From Centrapalus pauciflorus (Eukaryota; Streptophyta; Magnoliopsida; Asterales; Asteraceae), in contig JAANYP010003716.1 of the NCBI GenBank assembly GCA_020465985.1, positions 186,001-250,000 on the forward strand: DNA of 64,000 nt, in the 5' to 3' direction. The translations under genes were made by a program, and so were the position numbers. Under the pieces are notes generated by a model that was not told the origin of the DNA, searched no databases, and worked only from the letters and a program-made list of their open reading frames with translations. Positions 9,255 through 21,600 of the stretch are shown one piece after another (the first letter of the stretch is position 1; every line of letters begins with the position of its first letter).

Positions 9255-12200
9255 ATGTTCATGATCGAACTCCATAACACTTATATCTCTAATTCATGGG
9301 TTCTTGATACAGGATGTGGTACTCACATTTGCTCTGTATTGCAGGGACTAAGGGAAAGTAGAAGCTTGAAGCATGGGGAGCTGAACCTAATCATGGGGAA
9401 TCGAAAGATCACGCCTGTGAAGAAAGTCGGAAGGTTCCAGCTCGTGCTTAGATCAGGAGTAGAGATTAGCTTAAATAATTGCTGTTATTCACCCGATATG
9501 AATCAGAACATCATTTCTTTGTTTGCCTTGTATAAGGATGGATACAATTTCAGCTTTGATAATAATAATGGAAGTATATTGGTTTATTTGAATGATGTTT
9601 TTATATTCAAAGCTTGTCCTTATAATGGCATATATGAAACTGTTGAGTGTGATAACAACCTATTATTTAATATTGATTCTAACGAAATTGATAAGTCCAA
9701 ATTGTGGCACTGTCGCCTTGGGCACATTAACAAGAAACGCATCGCCCAACTCCAAAAGGATGGAGTGTTGGAATCATTCGACCTAAAATCGGATGATGTA
9801 TGCGAATCCTGTTTACTGGGCAAGATGACAAAATCACCATTCACAGGAACGTGTGAAAGAGGTGAAAGACTATTGGATTTGGTCCACACAGATGTATGTG
9901 GGCCATTCCGATGTGCTACAAAAGGGGAAAATCGGTACTATGTCACCTTTACAAATGACTATAGTAGATTTGGATATGTTTATTTAATTAAACATAAGTC
10001 CGACACTTTTGAGACATTGAAAAGATATCAAAGTGAAGTAGAGAATCAACTGGGCAGAAAGATAAAGGTTCTCCGCTCCAACAGGGGAGGAGAGTACCTT
10101 AGTATCGAGTTTCTCGATCATCTTAGAAGCTGTGGAATAGTTTCCCAGTTAACACCTCCTAGAACACCACAACTCAACGGAGTTGCGGAGAGGAGAAACA
10201 GGACCTTGTTAGACTTGGTCCGATCTATGATGAGTCGAACAACACTTCCAGTAAGTTTCTGGGGTTATGCATTAGAAACTGCGGCACATATTCTAAATCT
10301 AGTACCCACCAAGAAAGTTTCAAAGACACCTTACGAGATGTGGAAGGGAAAGCGTCCTTCCCTTGGTCACATCAAGATCTGGGGTTGTGAAGTCTTCGTT
10401 GGACGAGAGACCTCTGAAAAACTCAGTCAAAGATCTGAAAAGTGTCTATTCGTCGGTTACCCACAAGAGTCATTTGGATATCTATTTTACAAACCACGTG
10501 AAAACGTAGTGTTTGTATCTCGAAGAGGAGTGTTCCTCGAGAAGGAGATAATATCTAAAGAGGACAGTGGGAGTAAGATCGATCTTGATGAGATTCAAGA
10601 TACTACCGATGAAGAACCAACTGCAAACACTGACCATCAACATGAGGCTGAGATGCCTGTTGAACCCAATGACATATCCTTACCTTTGCGCAGATCCGGT
10701 AGAGTTAGCAATCCTCCTGAGTTCTACTATGGTTTCCATATTGAACAGGATGATATGATTAGTGATAGTACACTAGTCGACTTAGATGAACCAGCTAACT
10801 ACCGGGAAGCGATGGCAGGCCCTGAGGCAGCCAAATGGAAGGAAGCTATGGATAGCGAGATTAAATCCATGTATGGCAACCAAGTTTGGAACTTGGTTGA
10901 TCCCACACCCGGTCTAAAGACGGTGGGTTGTAAGTGGATATTCAAGAAGAAAACGGATATGAACGGGAAAGTACACACTTACAAAGCTAGGCTGGTGGCA
11001 AAGGGCTATACTCAAACCTACGGGATTGTCTATGAGGAAACCTTTTCACCGGTAGCTAAGATTAAATCCATAAGGATAGTTCTGGCCATAGCTGCGTTTC
11101 ATGACTATGAAATCTGGCAGATGGATGTCAAAACCGCTTTCCTTAACGGGAAATTGACAGAGGATGTGTTTATGACACAACCTGAAGGTTTTGTAGACAC
11201 CAAGTATCCTAAGAAAGTGTGTAAGCTTCAGAAGTCCATTTATGGACTTAAGCAAGCTTCTCGAAGCTGGAATCTTTGTTTTCATGAGAAAATCACAGAG
11301 TTTGGATTTTCTAGAAGCGAAGATGAGTCCTGCATATATGTCAAGGTCAGTGGGAGCACTGTATTCTTCCTGGTATTATATGTCGATGACATATTACTTA
11401 TAGGAAACGACAATATTACAGAGTGTAAAAGATTGGTTGTGAAGATGTTTCGCTATGAAGGATCTAGGAGATGCAGCTTTTATTCTGGGTATAAAGATTT
11501 ATAGAGATAGAACGAGACGTCTAATAGGACTAAGCCAGGATACGTACTTGGACAAAATACTGAAAAGGTTCAGTATGGAGAAGTCTAAAAAGGGGAACCT
11601 TCCCTTTGCTCATGGCATAAAGATTAGTAAAGACATGAGCCCGAAGACACAGGAGGAACGAGACAGAATGAGTCGAGTTCCATATGCTTCGGCCATAGGA
11701 TCTATAATGTATGCCATGACATGTACGAGGCCAGATGTCTCATTTGCTTTAAGCATGGTGAGTCGACATCAGCAAGACCCTGGTGAAGGTCATTGGACGG
11801 CGGTCAAGAATATTCTTAAGTATTTAAGAAATACTAAAGACAGGTTCTTGGTTTACGGTGGACAGGATGAACTCAAAGTAACCGGTTATTGCGATGCGAG
11901 TTTCCAAACGGATAGAGATGACTGTCGGTCACAATCTGGTTGGGTATTCTTATTGAACGGGGGAGCCGTGACGTGGAAGAGTTCGAAGCAGGAAACCGTG
12001 GCAGACTCTACCTGCGAGTCAGAATATATTGCGGCCTCAGAAGCCTCGAAGGAAGCCATCTGGTTGAAGAATTTCATTGGAGATCTTGGAGTTGTCCCAA
12101 CGGTTCAAGACCCCATCGAAATATTCTGCGACAACGAAAGTGCTGTTTCGTTGACTAAAGAACCCAAAGATCATGGAAAGTCCAAGCATATTGATCGGAA

Positions 12201-12366
12201 GTACCACTTTGTTCGTAGCAAGGTTGAAGAAGGACATGTGATTGTGAAAAGAGTGCGATCAGAGGAGAATCCAGTTGATCCGTTCACAAAGCCACTTTCT
12301 CAACCGAAACACTTGAGTCATGCTGTTAGCATAGGATTACGAGATAATGTAAAGTTTAGTAGTTAG
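9255..12366 (+). pseudogene. Copia pol with one frameshift and altered integrase residue
   Basis: Protease DTG at about 9306. Integrase zinc region (LWHCRLGHINKKR...CESCLLGK, 9700-9830). Integrase core: the first Asp is in HTDVCGPF (about 9886) and the Glu in NGVAERRNR (about 10180), but the motif usually RSDRGGEY reads RSNRGGEY at 10077, so the second catalytic Asp is Asn. Reverse transcriptase has YVDDILL (about 11380). Around 11445-11455 an extra base in a T run shifts the frame: the first frame stops at 11504 and the second (from about 11455) carries the rest of RT and RNase H (CDASFQTDRDDCRSQSG, ESEY) to the TAG at 12364-12366. This copy should be incapable of integration by itself. Confidence 0.88.
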
Positions 12367-13229
12367 TTTTGAATTTGAAACATTATAACAATGATTTGAA
12401 ATTGTAATGGATTTGGTGATTGAATAATGGAGATTTATTTATTTGCAAAGTGCTGCCATCTTCTATTAATTTATCGTTGTGTTTCCTTTTGCATGTTTAG
12501 AACCAACTCCCAGAGTAATTAATTTTATTCAAATACCTCAGTCGTTCGTACTACCGGGAGTTAGTATTGAATAAAGACTGTCATGGAATGTTAGTAGACT
12601 GTCAAGAGTTTGACATAGCATAGAGATTGCTGCAACATTTATGGGTACTTAATGGAGATTTAAGTATAGGGCACTCGCACTTGGAAAGATACTTCATGGA
12701 TCAAATCATATGTATTTCCAAGATGATAATATCCTCTATTCTTCAGACGGAGATACATTGAAGTTGCGGTTTTCTAGTCCGTCATACCTTAGTGCATTCA
12801 AACGTTGTACGTAACTGCCAGTTATAACGGATGTATCTAGTTACGATGTTATTAGTTAGCTAGCGCTGTGTATGCGAAGTTTATTCGTTCCTTTTTCCTA
12901 TATGGAAAAGCGATATCTATGGGCCCTCTGATGATCAAACGTTGACTCTAGAGTGTCGGGCCCGACCGAGACAAAATTGAAGTGTTCAATTAATAAGTCT
13001 CATATAGTCATATTAATCGGAAACCAGAAACAAAATTTTGAAACCAAAGATTGATTATAATCCATGTCTTAGTTTCATACGATATCAGAGAACGAAGGAA
13101 TAGTTGATCCCTTATCTAAAGGATTAGCTCTGATATGATTCAGAGTTCGGCAGCTGTATCGAGTAGCTAGGAAGGCTGGTAATAGAACGTGTTTAGACAA
13201 ATAGTTGCCAACTTGTCCAAGTGGGAGAC
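12367..13229 (+). other. Copia 3' untranslated region and purine tract
   Basis: No sustained coding frame. A short stretch at about 13095-13130 resembles a second copy of the RNase H tail (...VDPLSKG). The region ends in AGTGGGAGAC (13220-13229), a purine tract directly before the LTR. Confidence 0.6.
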
Positions 13230-14001
13230 TGTTGGAATTAGTGTCCAAGTCACAATTATTTCTAAACATATTGTTATCAGGCTAGATCCTTTTTGGGTGC
13301 ATGCAATGAATTGTAAAGAGAATATGATTAACTTAAATATATAATGTTAATTAGTTTGTTAATTTATTATGTTTAATAAATTAATTAGAAACTAAATAAT
13401 TGATTATATTTGATTAATGAGTTAGTTTGTTAATTTATTAATAGTTAATAAATTAACCGGAAGCTAATAGAATTAATTAAGGAAGTACAGGGGCTAAACT
13501 GCAATTAGTTGATAGTCAACAGGGCACCCCCTAAACCCTAATAGGGGGGGCGGCCACCAATCCATCCCACATGGATTTGGGATCAAAAATTTGTAGGTTT
13601 CTAAAACCTATAAATAGGCAGCCCCTGCCTGCTTCATTCATCGCTCATTCAATTCTAAGTTCTCTAACAATCACAAGGGATACCAGTTTTTGGGACTCTG
13701 AGATCTGAGCTTTGAAAAGTTATAATTATCTTTTCTTTTATTCATTGGGTGCGAACAACTACAGGCGATCTTGCTTTAGACGCTTGTTACTCGATTCAGA
13801 GGCTGTTCGTGCAATCGTTCTTCGTGGAGAAAATTGCGAATTTTCTCAAGGTTAGTTTTTCTTATTCATCTCTTTATTTTAATAATTAGTTGCTTAGCTT
13901 GTTTGGTTAGATCCTTAAGGTTTTATATTCTTGCATAGTTAGGTTATTTAATTTTCCGCAAAGTTTTAATTTAACCTAGCAAGGGCATAGGAAACCCAAC
14001 A
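13230..14001 (+). repeat. 3' LTR of the second copia element
   Basis: 772 bp starting TGTTGG and ending CCAACA, a perfect 6-bp terminal inverted repeat, and preceded by a purine tract. TATAAATA lies at 13609-13616. The flanking 14002-14006 (AGACT) would be the right copy of the target duplication; the left copy is outside the window. Confidence 0.9.
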
Positions 14002-14602
14002 AGACTGTGAGAAAACTTAGAGAGAAGACACAAAGGTTTTTGGTGTTTTGCAAGAGCAGATTCGAACAGTAATTCAAACTTTTACCTAACTTTTGTTGAG
14101 AAAATCCGACATGCAATTACATGGTCTTCTTCCTTATGATCTCAGCTTTCCAACCATATATTGATCACCTCCTAACTCCTTCTCAATTGAGAGGAAGGCT
14201 AGAGAGAAGGTAAGAAGGTTCTTGGGATTTCTAGAGAGAGAAATGGAAGAGTTGTTGAGTTTAAGTTGCAAATGAGCCAAAACTCCGACTTGCACCCTTA
14301 AAAATCTGATTTTGACTTTCATTTTTAACATATTACCCACAAAACCTTTACTAAATAACCCTTATTAACATATAAGTTTTTATTTCTTTGGTTTTTGTCC
14401 CCCAAACCTCAAATTTCTCTTCAATCCATGACTTGTTGCACACAACAACTTTAATTCATTTCTAAATAAATTTTTCCATGTCTTAGAAATATTTTTCAAC
14501 TAATTATCATTAAATATGATTATTTCATAAATCCCCAAACATTTCAAGCTAAGTATCGTAGTTTATCATTAACATTGGTTTAGCAAATTTCGGGATGTTA
14601 CA
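14002..14602 (-). repeat. Partial gypsy LTR, minus orientation
   Basis: Read on the minus strand from 14602, the sequence begins TGTAACATCCCGAAATT, a common start of plant gypsy LTRs. It runs leftward for 600 bp through a purine-rich, leader-like stretch until it meets the copia LTR end at 14001. The second copia element therefore appears to have inserted into this LTR. Confidence 0.5.
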
Positions 14603-16239
14603 TTCAACAAAATTACTTGATAATTTTTAATTATACAATGGATTAAAATGTGATATATCTATCATAAGTTTTCGGTTCCTAGCCCGAAAAACCCGATACC
14701 CACATGACCGATACGCGAATAATCGATACCCGAAAATCGATAATTATAATAACCGTTAACCGAACCAAATAATATAAATCGGTTCCAATCAGTTCGGTTC
14801 CGGTTCAGTTATTTGGTCATTCCACACACCCGTACAATGAGCTATGACTTTAATCTTATTGACACACGCTTTTACCGCATTTATACATCAATGTGTGTTT
14901 GTCAACACCATAGAGATCCTGCTTTATCAATGTATACATGAATATTAATATCAATATTGGTTCATTTTATAAGTTTTCATAAATCTTAACTTAACTCTAA
15001 AATTCTTACTGAGTAACCCGAAATTCGGACCACATCCGAAGTTCGGTTGAACCCGAAATTCGGATGGTCCATAGTTCCATCCTTAGATTCTCAACTATAT
15101 TATTTTCTTGACAAATCACCCGAAATTCGGATGCTAGTATGAACTGAAATTCGGATGAGTTAAGACCCGAAGTTTGTGTCTTGACTTATAATGGTTCTTC
15201 AAATTCCCTAGATCCGAAATTCGGATATAACCGAAATTCATGTGATTTGTTCATCTAACCCGAAATTCATACTTTGCAGTTTTATTTCATTTTTTTCCAA
15301 ATTTCATTCGATCACTTTGTACCAATCCTGTGGTTGAAGTATATCGCTACAAAGGTCAATATATCCCATTTTTAACACTTATTAACACCAAACTAACCTT
15401 TTTATGTACCAAAATCAGATTATTTAAGCCCTATTTTAAATGCTCGACGAACACACACACACTAAAACACATAGTAAAATTTGAAATCACACTTAGGATT
15501 TAAATCAGAGGCTGAAAATTGGTACATAGCTTACATAACACTCGATTTACACATTTCAACCATTAATTCAAACATGCAATAACATCCATAACAAGGATCT
15601 ATGATTCGGTGTTCATAGAAACCGAACACAAAACCCACAAATTCGTAAATTTAAGGAATTCTTACCTCAAACTTATAGTTGCAGTGACTATAGTTCCTTC
15701 TTATCAACTCAAATCCAGTTTTCACATTTTATTTCTAACGATTTTATGTTCTTGAATTTGTGAAGAGAGAGAATGAGCAGCAGTAGCTTCTTTACCAAGA
15801 ATATGTGTGAACGGTCACGCACATCCTCACACTACTTTTATTAATTGAATTTAGCCTTAATTGCAAAACACTCCCTTCACTTTACATTTTCTAACTACAA
15901 TATTTTATTCCTTACTTATTTTAGTTCGGTGATTAACTTTTAAATATCCATACCTTGGATTTTTTTTAATCCACCATGACGGTTCCGTGTTATTATTGTT
16001 GCTCAAAAAACAACAATGATGATTTATCATTTTTAACATCGTTTGATGTTCATCTTTAATAATGAGGGTTCTTTATTGTTATTGTTGCTAAAAAAAAAAA
16101 ACAATGATGATTTCTCATCATTATTTATCATTTTTAAATTCATGAAGCGAAAATTTTCTTAATCGAAATATCAATTTATCGATACATAAATTGAGCCTTA
16201 ATTGTTTATTACATATAGTTCAAATCAGGGATGTTACAA
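14603..16239 (-). repeat. Gypsy LTR-like segment with CCGAAATTCGG motifs, mixed with older repeats
   Basis: On the minus strand it again begins TGTAACATCCC at 16239. At 15005-15265 there are repeated ACCCGAAATTCGGAT-type palindromic motifs. Next come TTCTTACCTC and a GAGAGAGA stretch, the same order as in the LTR at 24905-26882. Bases 14660-14830 are a CGGTTC-rich fragment resembling hAT debris. No coding frame is seen, and the left LTR border is not defined. Confidence 0.35.
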
Positions 16240-16690
16240 ATGAATTTAAACTTAACAATTTTTTGAAGGATATCAAATATGTTTTTAACAACAAAAGATG
16301 AAATTTTATATGAAATATAACCAAATGAAACTAAATAATGACGCACTTGTATTAACATAGATTAAGATTCACGATACAATTATAATAACAACCAAAATTA
16401 CGTAGATATTAATTATAGATTATTATATTATAACATAGTTACAGAAAGAAGGTACATATGTGTGTATGCATATATGGGTGTTTGTGTATGAAAAATAATA
16501 TAAATACTATCAGCACGGGACGGAGATTGGTCTCCCATCCTCGAATCCGTACCCGATAAGATTTTTGAATCCGTTCCAAAAAGTTCGGGTTTCGGTTTCC
16601 CCATCAAGTTCGGATTTTTTTTTGCCGTCCCTACATCTTATCTTAACCGAAGTGATTTAGAGAATATTTTACCTATGATAGATATGTTAC
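16240..16690. other. Intergenic, AT-rich, no gene seen
   Basis: Low-complexity AT sequence. A fragment at 16510-16630 is rich in TTCGGGTTTCGG-like words and is probably transposon debris. Confidence 0.5.
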
Positions 16691-16696
16691 CTAAAT

Positions 16697-16704
16697 TATA
16701 AATA
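16697..16704 (+). promoter_or_regulatory. Candidate TATA box of the PPR gene
   Basis: TATAAATA lies 162 bp upstream of the start codon, a plausible distance for a plant gene with a leader of about 130 nt. Confidence 0.5.
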
Positions 16705-16845
16705 GAATGATAATATGTTACCCAATTAAGCTTATAACAATATGTTCAAAATTCCAATACATAAAACGCACACACACTAGTACCCTATTCTGACTTCTGC
16801 GAACCCCATACGTACAAACGAATCCGGTCAGCTTTACCAGTCGAC

Positions 16846-16869
16846 ATGCCGCCGGCTTTCAAACGATGA
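16846..16869 (+). CDS. Seven-codon uORF overlapping the PPR start codon
   Basis: ATG at 16846 encodes MPPAFKR and stops with TGA at 16867-16869. That stop overlaps the main ATG (16866-16868) as ATGA. A transcript starting near the TATA box at 16697 would contain it. Such an arrangement can allow termination-reinitiation, or can limit translation of the main frame. This is an inference from position only. Confidence 0.4.
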   Translation: MPPAFKR

Positions 16870-18680
16870 ATGTTCTTGTCAAAAGATTTACCTCCATTAT
16901 AACTTCTCAATCAGCTGACAAACTTTTCAGAAAAGTTAAAGATTTGATTTCACAAGGTTTACATGTTGAAGCTCTTCAATTTTACAAAACCCAAATTCAT
17001 TTCCATGTAGACACTTACACTTACATTCTTCCTTCAATCATAAAAGCCTGTTCACTCTCTCAAACCCATCATGCCCTTGGTCTTCAGCTTCATTGTCATT
17101 CCCTCAAAATGGGGTTTGATTCAGAATCCGTTGTTTCAAATTCAATCATCTCTTTTTATGCAAAATTTCAGGACGTCAAGTCTGCACGTAAGGTGTTCGA
17201 TGAAATGTCTCAAAGAGATTGTATATCTTGGAATTCCATTATAAATTGTTTTGCTCGAAACAAGCATTGTGTGGAATCTTTGGAGATGTTTAAAGAAATG
17301 TATGAGTGTGGGTATGTAGCGAAGCCGGAGTTGATTGCTAGCATTCTTTCCGTATGCGTTCGGTGTGGGTGTACAAGGGCAGGGAAAATGATTCATGCTC
17401 TATCTGTTGTTGATGAGAGATTTGAGAAGTCTGTGTATCTGTCAACTGCACTGGTGGACTTGTATTGGAGATCTGGGGATTCAGTAATGGCTTTTCGTGT
17501 TTTTGATGCAATGGAGGATAAAAATGAGGTTTCCTGGACTTCCATGATTGTGGGATATGTTGGAGTCCATGATTATTCAATGGCACTTGATTGTTTTCGA
17601 CGAATGCAAATTGAAGGGATTAAGCCTAATAGAGTGACATTGATTACTGTTTTACCTGCATGTGCCGAATTAGACGCCATTGGGCTTGGGAAAGACATTC
17701 ATGGGTATGCTTTTCGTCATGGGTTTAATTCAGATGTACATCTTTTATCCACTCTAATTCACATATATTCAAAGCACACAGATTCGTTACCCCTAGCAAA
17801 ACTACTATTTGAAATGTCATCGCATAAAGACGTTGTGCTTTGGAGTTCCATTATTACAGGCTGCTCTCAACATAACGAAAGTGCTGAAATGTCTATATCA
17901 CTTTTTAATCAAATGCAGAAAGATGGAGTTCAACCGAACTCCGTAACCCTCTTGGCAGCACTCAATGCGTGTACTAATATACCGTCAATAAGCATTGGGG
18001 GTGGAATACACGGCTATGTAGTTAAGTTTGGTTTGGATTCTGATTTATCCATTGCAAACTCTCACATTAATATGTACTCGAAATGTGGCTATGTTAAAAA
18101 CTCACATCAAGTTTTTCGAGAAATGTCTACACCAGATTGTGTTTCTTGGAGTGCACTTATTAATGGATATGCTGTCCATGGTCATGGTGAAGAAGCTTTA
18201 CAAGTCTTCGGTGAAATGAAAGAAAAAGGAATACAATATGACTCGATCACATTACTTGCAGTTTTATCAGCTTGCAACCATGCTGGGCTAGTTGAAAAAG
18301 GGCATAAAGTATTTTCTGAAGCTTTAAATGATGATAAATTAGTAGTAAATTTGCAGCACTATGCTTGTTATATTGATCTTCTTGGACGGGCAGGGAAGTT
18401 TGAATGTGCCCGTGACGTGTTGAGAACAATGCCCATGAAACCTAGCCCGAAAATTATGAGTTCTTTGGTTTCTGCCTGTAAGCTTCATGGAAGGTTAGAG
18501 GTTGCGGAAACACTGTTAAGTTGGTTTATAGAATTGGAACCTGGTAATGCTGCAAACCACACACTGTTGAGTATGATCTATGCTGAATTTGGTAAATGGT
18601 TAGATGTGGAAGGCATTCAGAAGGATATGAAATCAAGGGGATTGAAAAAGAGTTACGGGTTCAGCAGACTAGAAAATTAA
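16866..18680 (+). CDS. Pentatricopeptide repeat protein, PLS class, E-type end
   Basis: Intronless, 604 codons. After about 30 residues without repeats, degenerate 31-36-residue helical-hairpin repeats follow to about residue 530. Typical PPR signatures: residues about 95-135 (SIISFYAKFQDVKSARKVFD, then SWNSII), about 195-240 (ALVDLYWRSG...SWTSMI), about 290-330, and about 395-440 (HINMYSKCGYVKNSHQVF, SWSALINGY). The C-terminus (LGRAGKFECARDVLRTMP...LEPGNAANHTLLSMIYAEFGKW...KSRGLKKSYGFSR) matches the E motif, and the frame ends there without a DYW domain. Such proteins usually act in mitochondria or plastids in RNA editing or splicing. The first residues (MNVLVKRFTSIITSQSADKL) are basic and Ser-rich, as in a targeting peptide. 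The start is the first ATG of the frame; a seven-codon uORF overlaps it. Confidence 0.92.
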   Translation: MNVLVKRFTSIITSQSADKLFRKVKDLISQGLHVEALQFYKTQIHFHVDTYTYILPSIIKACSLSQTHHALGLQLHCHSLKMGFDSESVVSNSIISFYAKFQDVKSARKVFDEMSQRDCISWNSIINCFARNKHCVESLEMFKEMYECGYVAKPELIASILSVCVRCGCTRAGKMIHALSVVDERFEKSVYLSTALVDLYWRSGDSVMAFRVFDAMEDKNEVSWTSMIVGYVGVHDYSMALDCFRRMQIEGIKPNRVTLITVLPACAELDAIGLGKDIHGYAFRHGFNSDVHLLSTLIHIYSKHTDSLPLAKLLFEMSSHKDVVLWSSIITGCSQHNESAEMSISLFNQMQKDGVQPNSVTLLAALNACTNIPSISIGGGIHGYVVKFGLDSDLSIANSHINMYSKCGYVKNSHQVFREMSTPDCVSWSALINGYAVHGHGEEALQVFGEMKEKGIQYDSITLLAVLSACNHAGLVEKGHKVFSEALNDDKLVVNLQHYACYIDLLGRAGKFECARDVLRTMPMKPSPKIMSSLVSACKLHGRLEVAETLLSWFIELEPGNAANHTLLSMIYAEFGKWLDVEGIQKDMKSRGLKKSYGFSRLEN

Positions 18681-21600
18681 TTCAGTATTCTCATTTAACT
18701 AATGACTCCCACTTGCTCCAGAAAGAGAAAATCTAGTAATTTGGAGCAGTTTACAGGAACAGAGAGCAAAGGACATTAAAATTTCAATCAACTGCAGGCA
18801 GGTGGATGCCGATATTTCGTGCTACCATTCACAGTCAGGAATTACATGCCTCCTGACCAACTTTTACCAGTGAAGAGAGGTTAGATGTTTGATTAGCTAT
18901 TTATACATTCTTTTATGGTTTTACTGGCAGAAAAGATATAAACACAGTTTATCAACCTAAGTAACTTATATAACTTCGCAACCAATTCAAGGATTCATTG
19001 GAATAATTTAGTTGGTAGTCAAGTGACATCTCCATTTTCAGGAAACATGGTGTAGTTATCACTCACCAACGTTCGGCAATATGAGTGGCAAAATGGGCGA
19101 GGTTGGGTAACAGGTCAATACGGGTTTGGTCAGGTTGGATTCACCAGCGAACAACTTATTTTTAGTCCTTTTTATGATTTCATAATTAATAATATATTAG
19201 ACATGATTAAAAAACACAAACTGAACAAGCCAACATAATTTCACTCTGTTTTTTTTTTCTCAAGTTTGATCCTTGTACCTTCTTTTTGTCTTATTGGTTT
19301 GGTCCTTACACTCTTTTTCATTGGTTTGGTTCCAAAGTTTGAAGGACAAACCAATAAAAAATCTAACAATATAATGGATTTTTTTTCTCTATATTAATGC
19401 TTAAGTATGTGAATACCAAATCAGCATAAAGGACTAAATTATCAAGACAATGTTAAAGCATAGGATTAAATGGGAAAAAGTCGATGGATGTACCCAACCA
19501 ATATAAGTGTGAAAGAATGTCTTCTTTTCAATATAAACCCATACAAAAACTTTTAAATGAAATATTTTGAGCAACTTGTGAACCATTTGACCTATTTTTT
19601 TGTGACTAGACCTGGTAACCGGAGACACGAATTCGTGAGAGACACGACACGAATACACAACACAAATACATCTTAAAAAGTGAGATAAAACTTATTGCCC
19701 TTTGTGTATTCGTGTCGTGTCAAATTCGTGTATGACCCGTGAAAACAACACGAATACACGAATTGTCAGGTTAACCTGTTTGACCTTTTCAAGAAAATAT
19801 AACTTAAATTAAACCATTCTTAATATAAATGAGTTAAAATTGCCGTATTCACTAGTCACATAATTTAAGTAAAAAATTTATATTACTTCTTCTATGGTTC
19901 CAATTTGTGTTTCTTGAAAAAGCCTGTGAATCAATCTTTGGCGGCTTGCGATAGCTAAACGTAAGAAATTAGTAAGGGATTAGTTTATTCAGTCCTCCCA
20001 CCTTTGAATGTGTTAATCACTTAATTGAACTCTTATGTTTGGTTTGTAACAGGATTAAAAATGTGGAAGCAGCAAAAGATGATGGTATTGTCGTTATTCA
20101 GTCACATACACACTTTTCCCTCCTCCGGATTTGAATTCTACGCTTTGGCATTGAAGCAGCAACACAGTAGACCAAGATCCTGTTGACTTTGAGGGAAAAG
20201 GAATTTGGAATTGTCCCATCATGACGGCATGGATGCTCTTGAATTCATGAAAACTATCGACCTTTTAGACCATTATATCGTTCCATATATGCTACCAAAG
20301 TGGTGATGGCAAAAGGATGTGTCGATGGGGAAGATGCTAAATGAGACAAACTTTTGCAGATAAAAGTATCGAGCATATAATCTTGGATTGCAAGTTCTGG
20401 ATATCATGATAACCAAATATTTGCTATGGAGCATGATTGACATTAAAGTATCAATACTTCCATTGGTCAAACTGAGGTTGGTCTTCCGAATTTGGATACT
20501 TGAGGATTTGCAAACAAACTGATAGGGACACATATTTTGAGGGATGGAGATTTCACCATCAGTCTATTAACGTTCAGGTAACTAGTTTATACGATGAGAA
20601 TGCTCTTCGTGTTTAGCCCCTTCCATATATTACGTTTGAGGATTAGATAAGTTACTTCTTTACATAAAGAAAACTACATCGTTAAAAAGAGCAATCAAGT
20701 GTCCATATTACATATAGGGTGTGTTTGTTTTCAATTAAGAGGGTCTGAATTAGGTCTGAAGTCTGAATTTCAGATCTTAACATAATTTGTATTGTTTGTT
20801 TAAATTCAGACTTAAGAGGTTACAACCTCTGAATTTTAAGAGAAAGAGACTAGTCTAAATTAAATTCAGAGTTTAATAATTTCAGACTTTAAGGCCTCCT
20901 CTTAATTTCTGACATGGTTTTTAGACTTCGGACATTTAATCTTTTAAAAAACACATACCACCATAGCTTTCAACTTGCAGCAACAATGACAAGTAGATCG
21001 AGTAGCTAACTAACAATGTATTTGTAGGAGCATGACAAATGTATGAAAACAATCCGGACCAGCTTCAAACAGTCCGGAGAAACTATGAAGCATGCTAATA
21101 GACCAAGGATTCTACTTTGGAAAAGTTTCGATTGCGCATTTCATTATGGTGTGTTACTGTTTACATAATGAGAATTTTCAGTTTTTAGTTTTGTATAAAT
21201 ATAAAGTAATTTTGTTTTCTAAGAAAGACATTTTGAAAAAGAAAACATACTCAAATTTCAAAACATAAGTATAAGTTTTCATCATCCAAACAATTACATT
21301 AAACAACGTCCACTACAGGAGTTACCGCTCATCCTCGTTCATCCCCTCTTCCTACACGAACCATTGTTAACCACAAGACCACCGTCGCATCAGATTTGTT
21401 CGATCAAAGACTAGATCACTTTAAAGTAATACATTTTGCAAAATGGCAATGTATACCCTTTAAACTGGTCTCGTGGTGATTTCACATCCACGTGGCATCT
21501 GTGGTGTTTTTGATAAATGTAACGTTTTTTCTTCTCATATAAGACACTATACTTCTATATTTTGTTCTAACAATATACTCTCGGATATCGTTTCACGAAG

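Larger units (their letters stand above)
8450..14001 (+). mobile_element. Second Ty1/copia element, split by the Sirevirus-like insertion
   Basis: Contents: a gag zinc-knuckle remnant, an unidentified insertion, a frameshifted pol, a purine tract and a 3' LTR with TGTTGG..CCAACA ends. Its 5' half must lie left of the window, beyond the Sirevirus-like element that sits in its gag. Its pol reads as a different copia lineage from the first element (protease DTGCGTHIC, RT YVDDILLIG). Confidence 0.85.
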
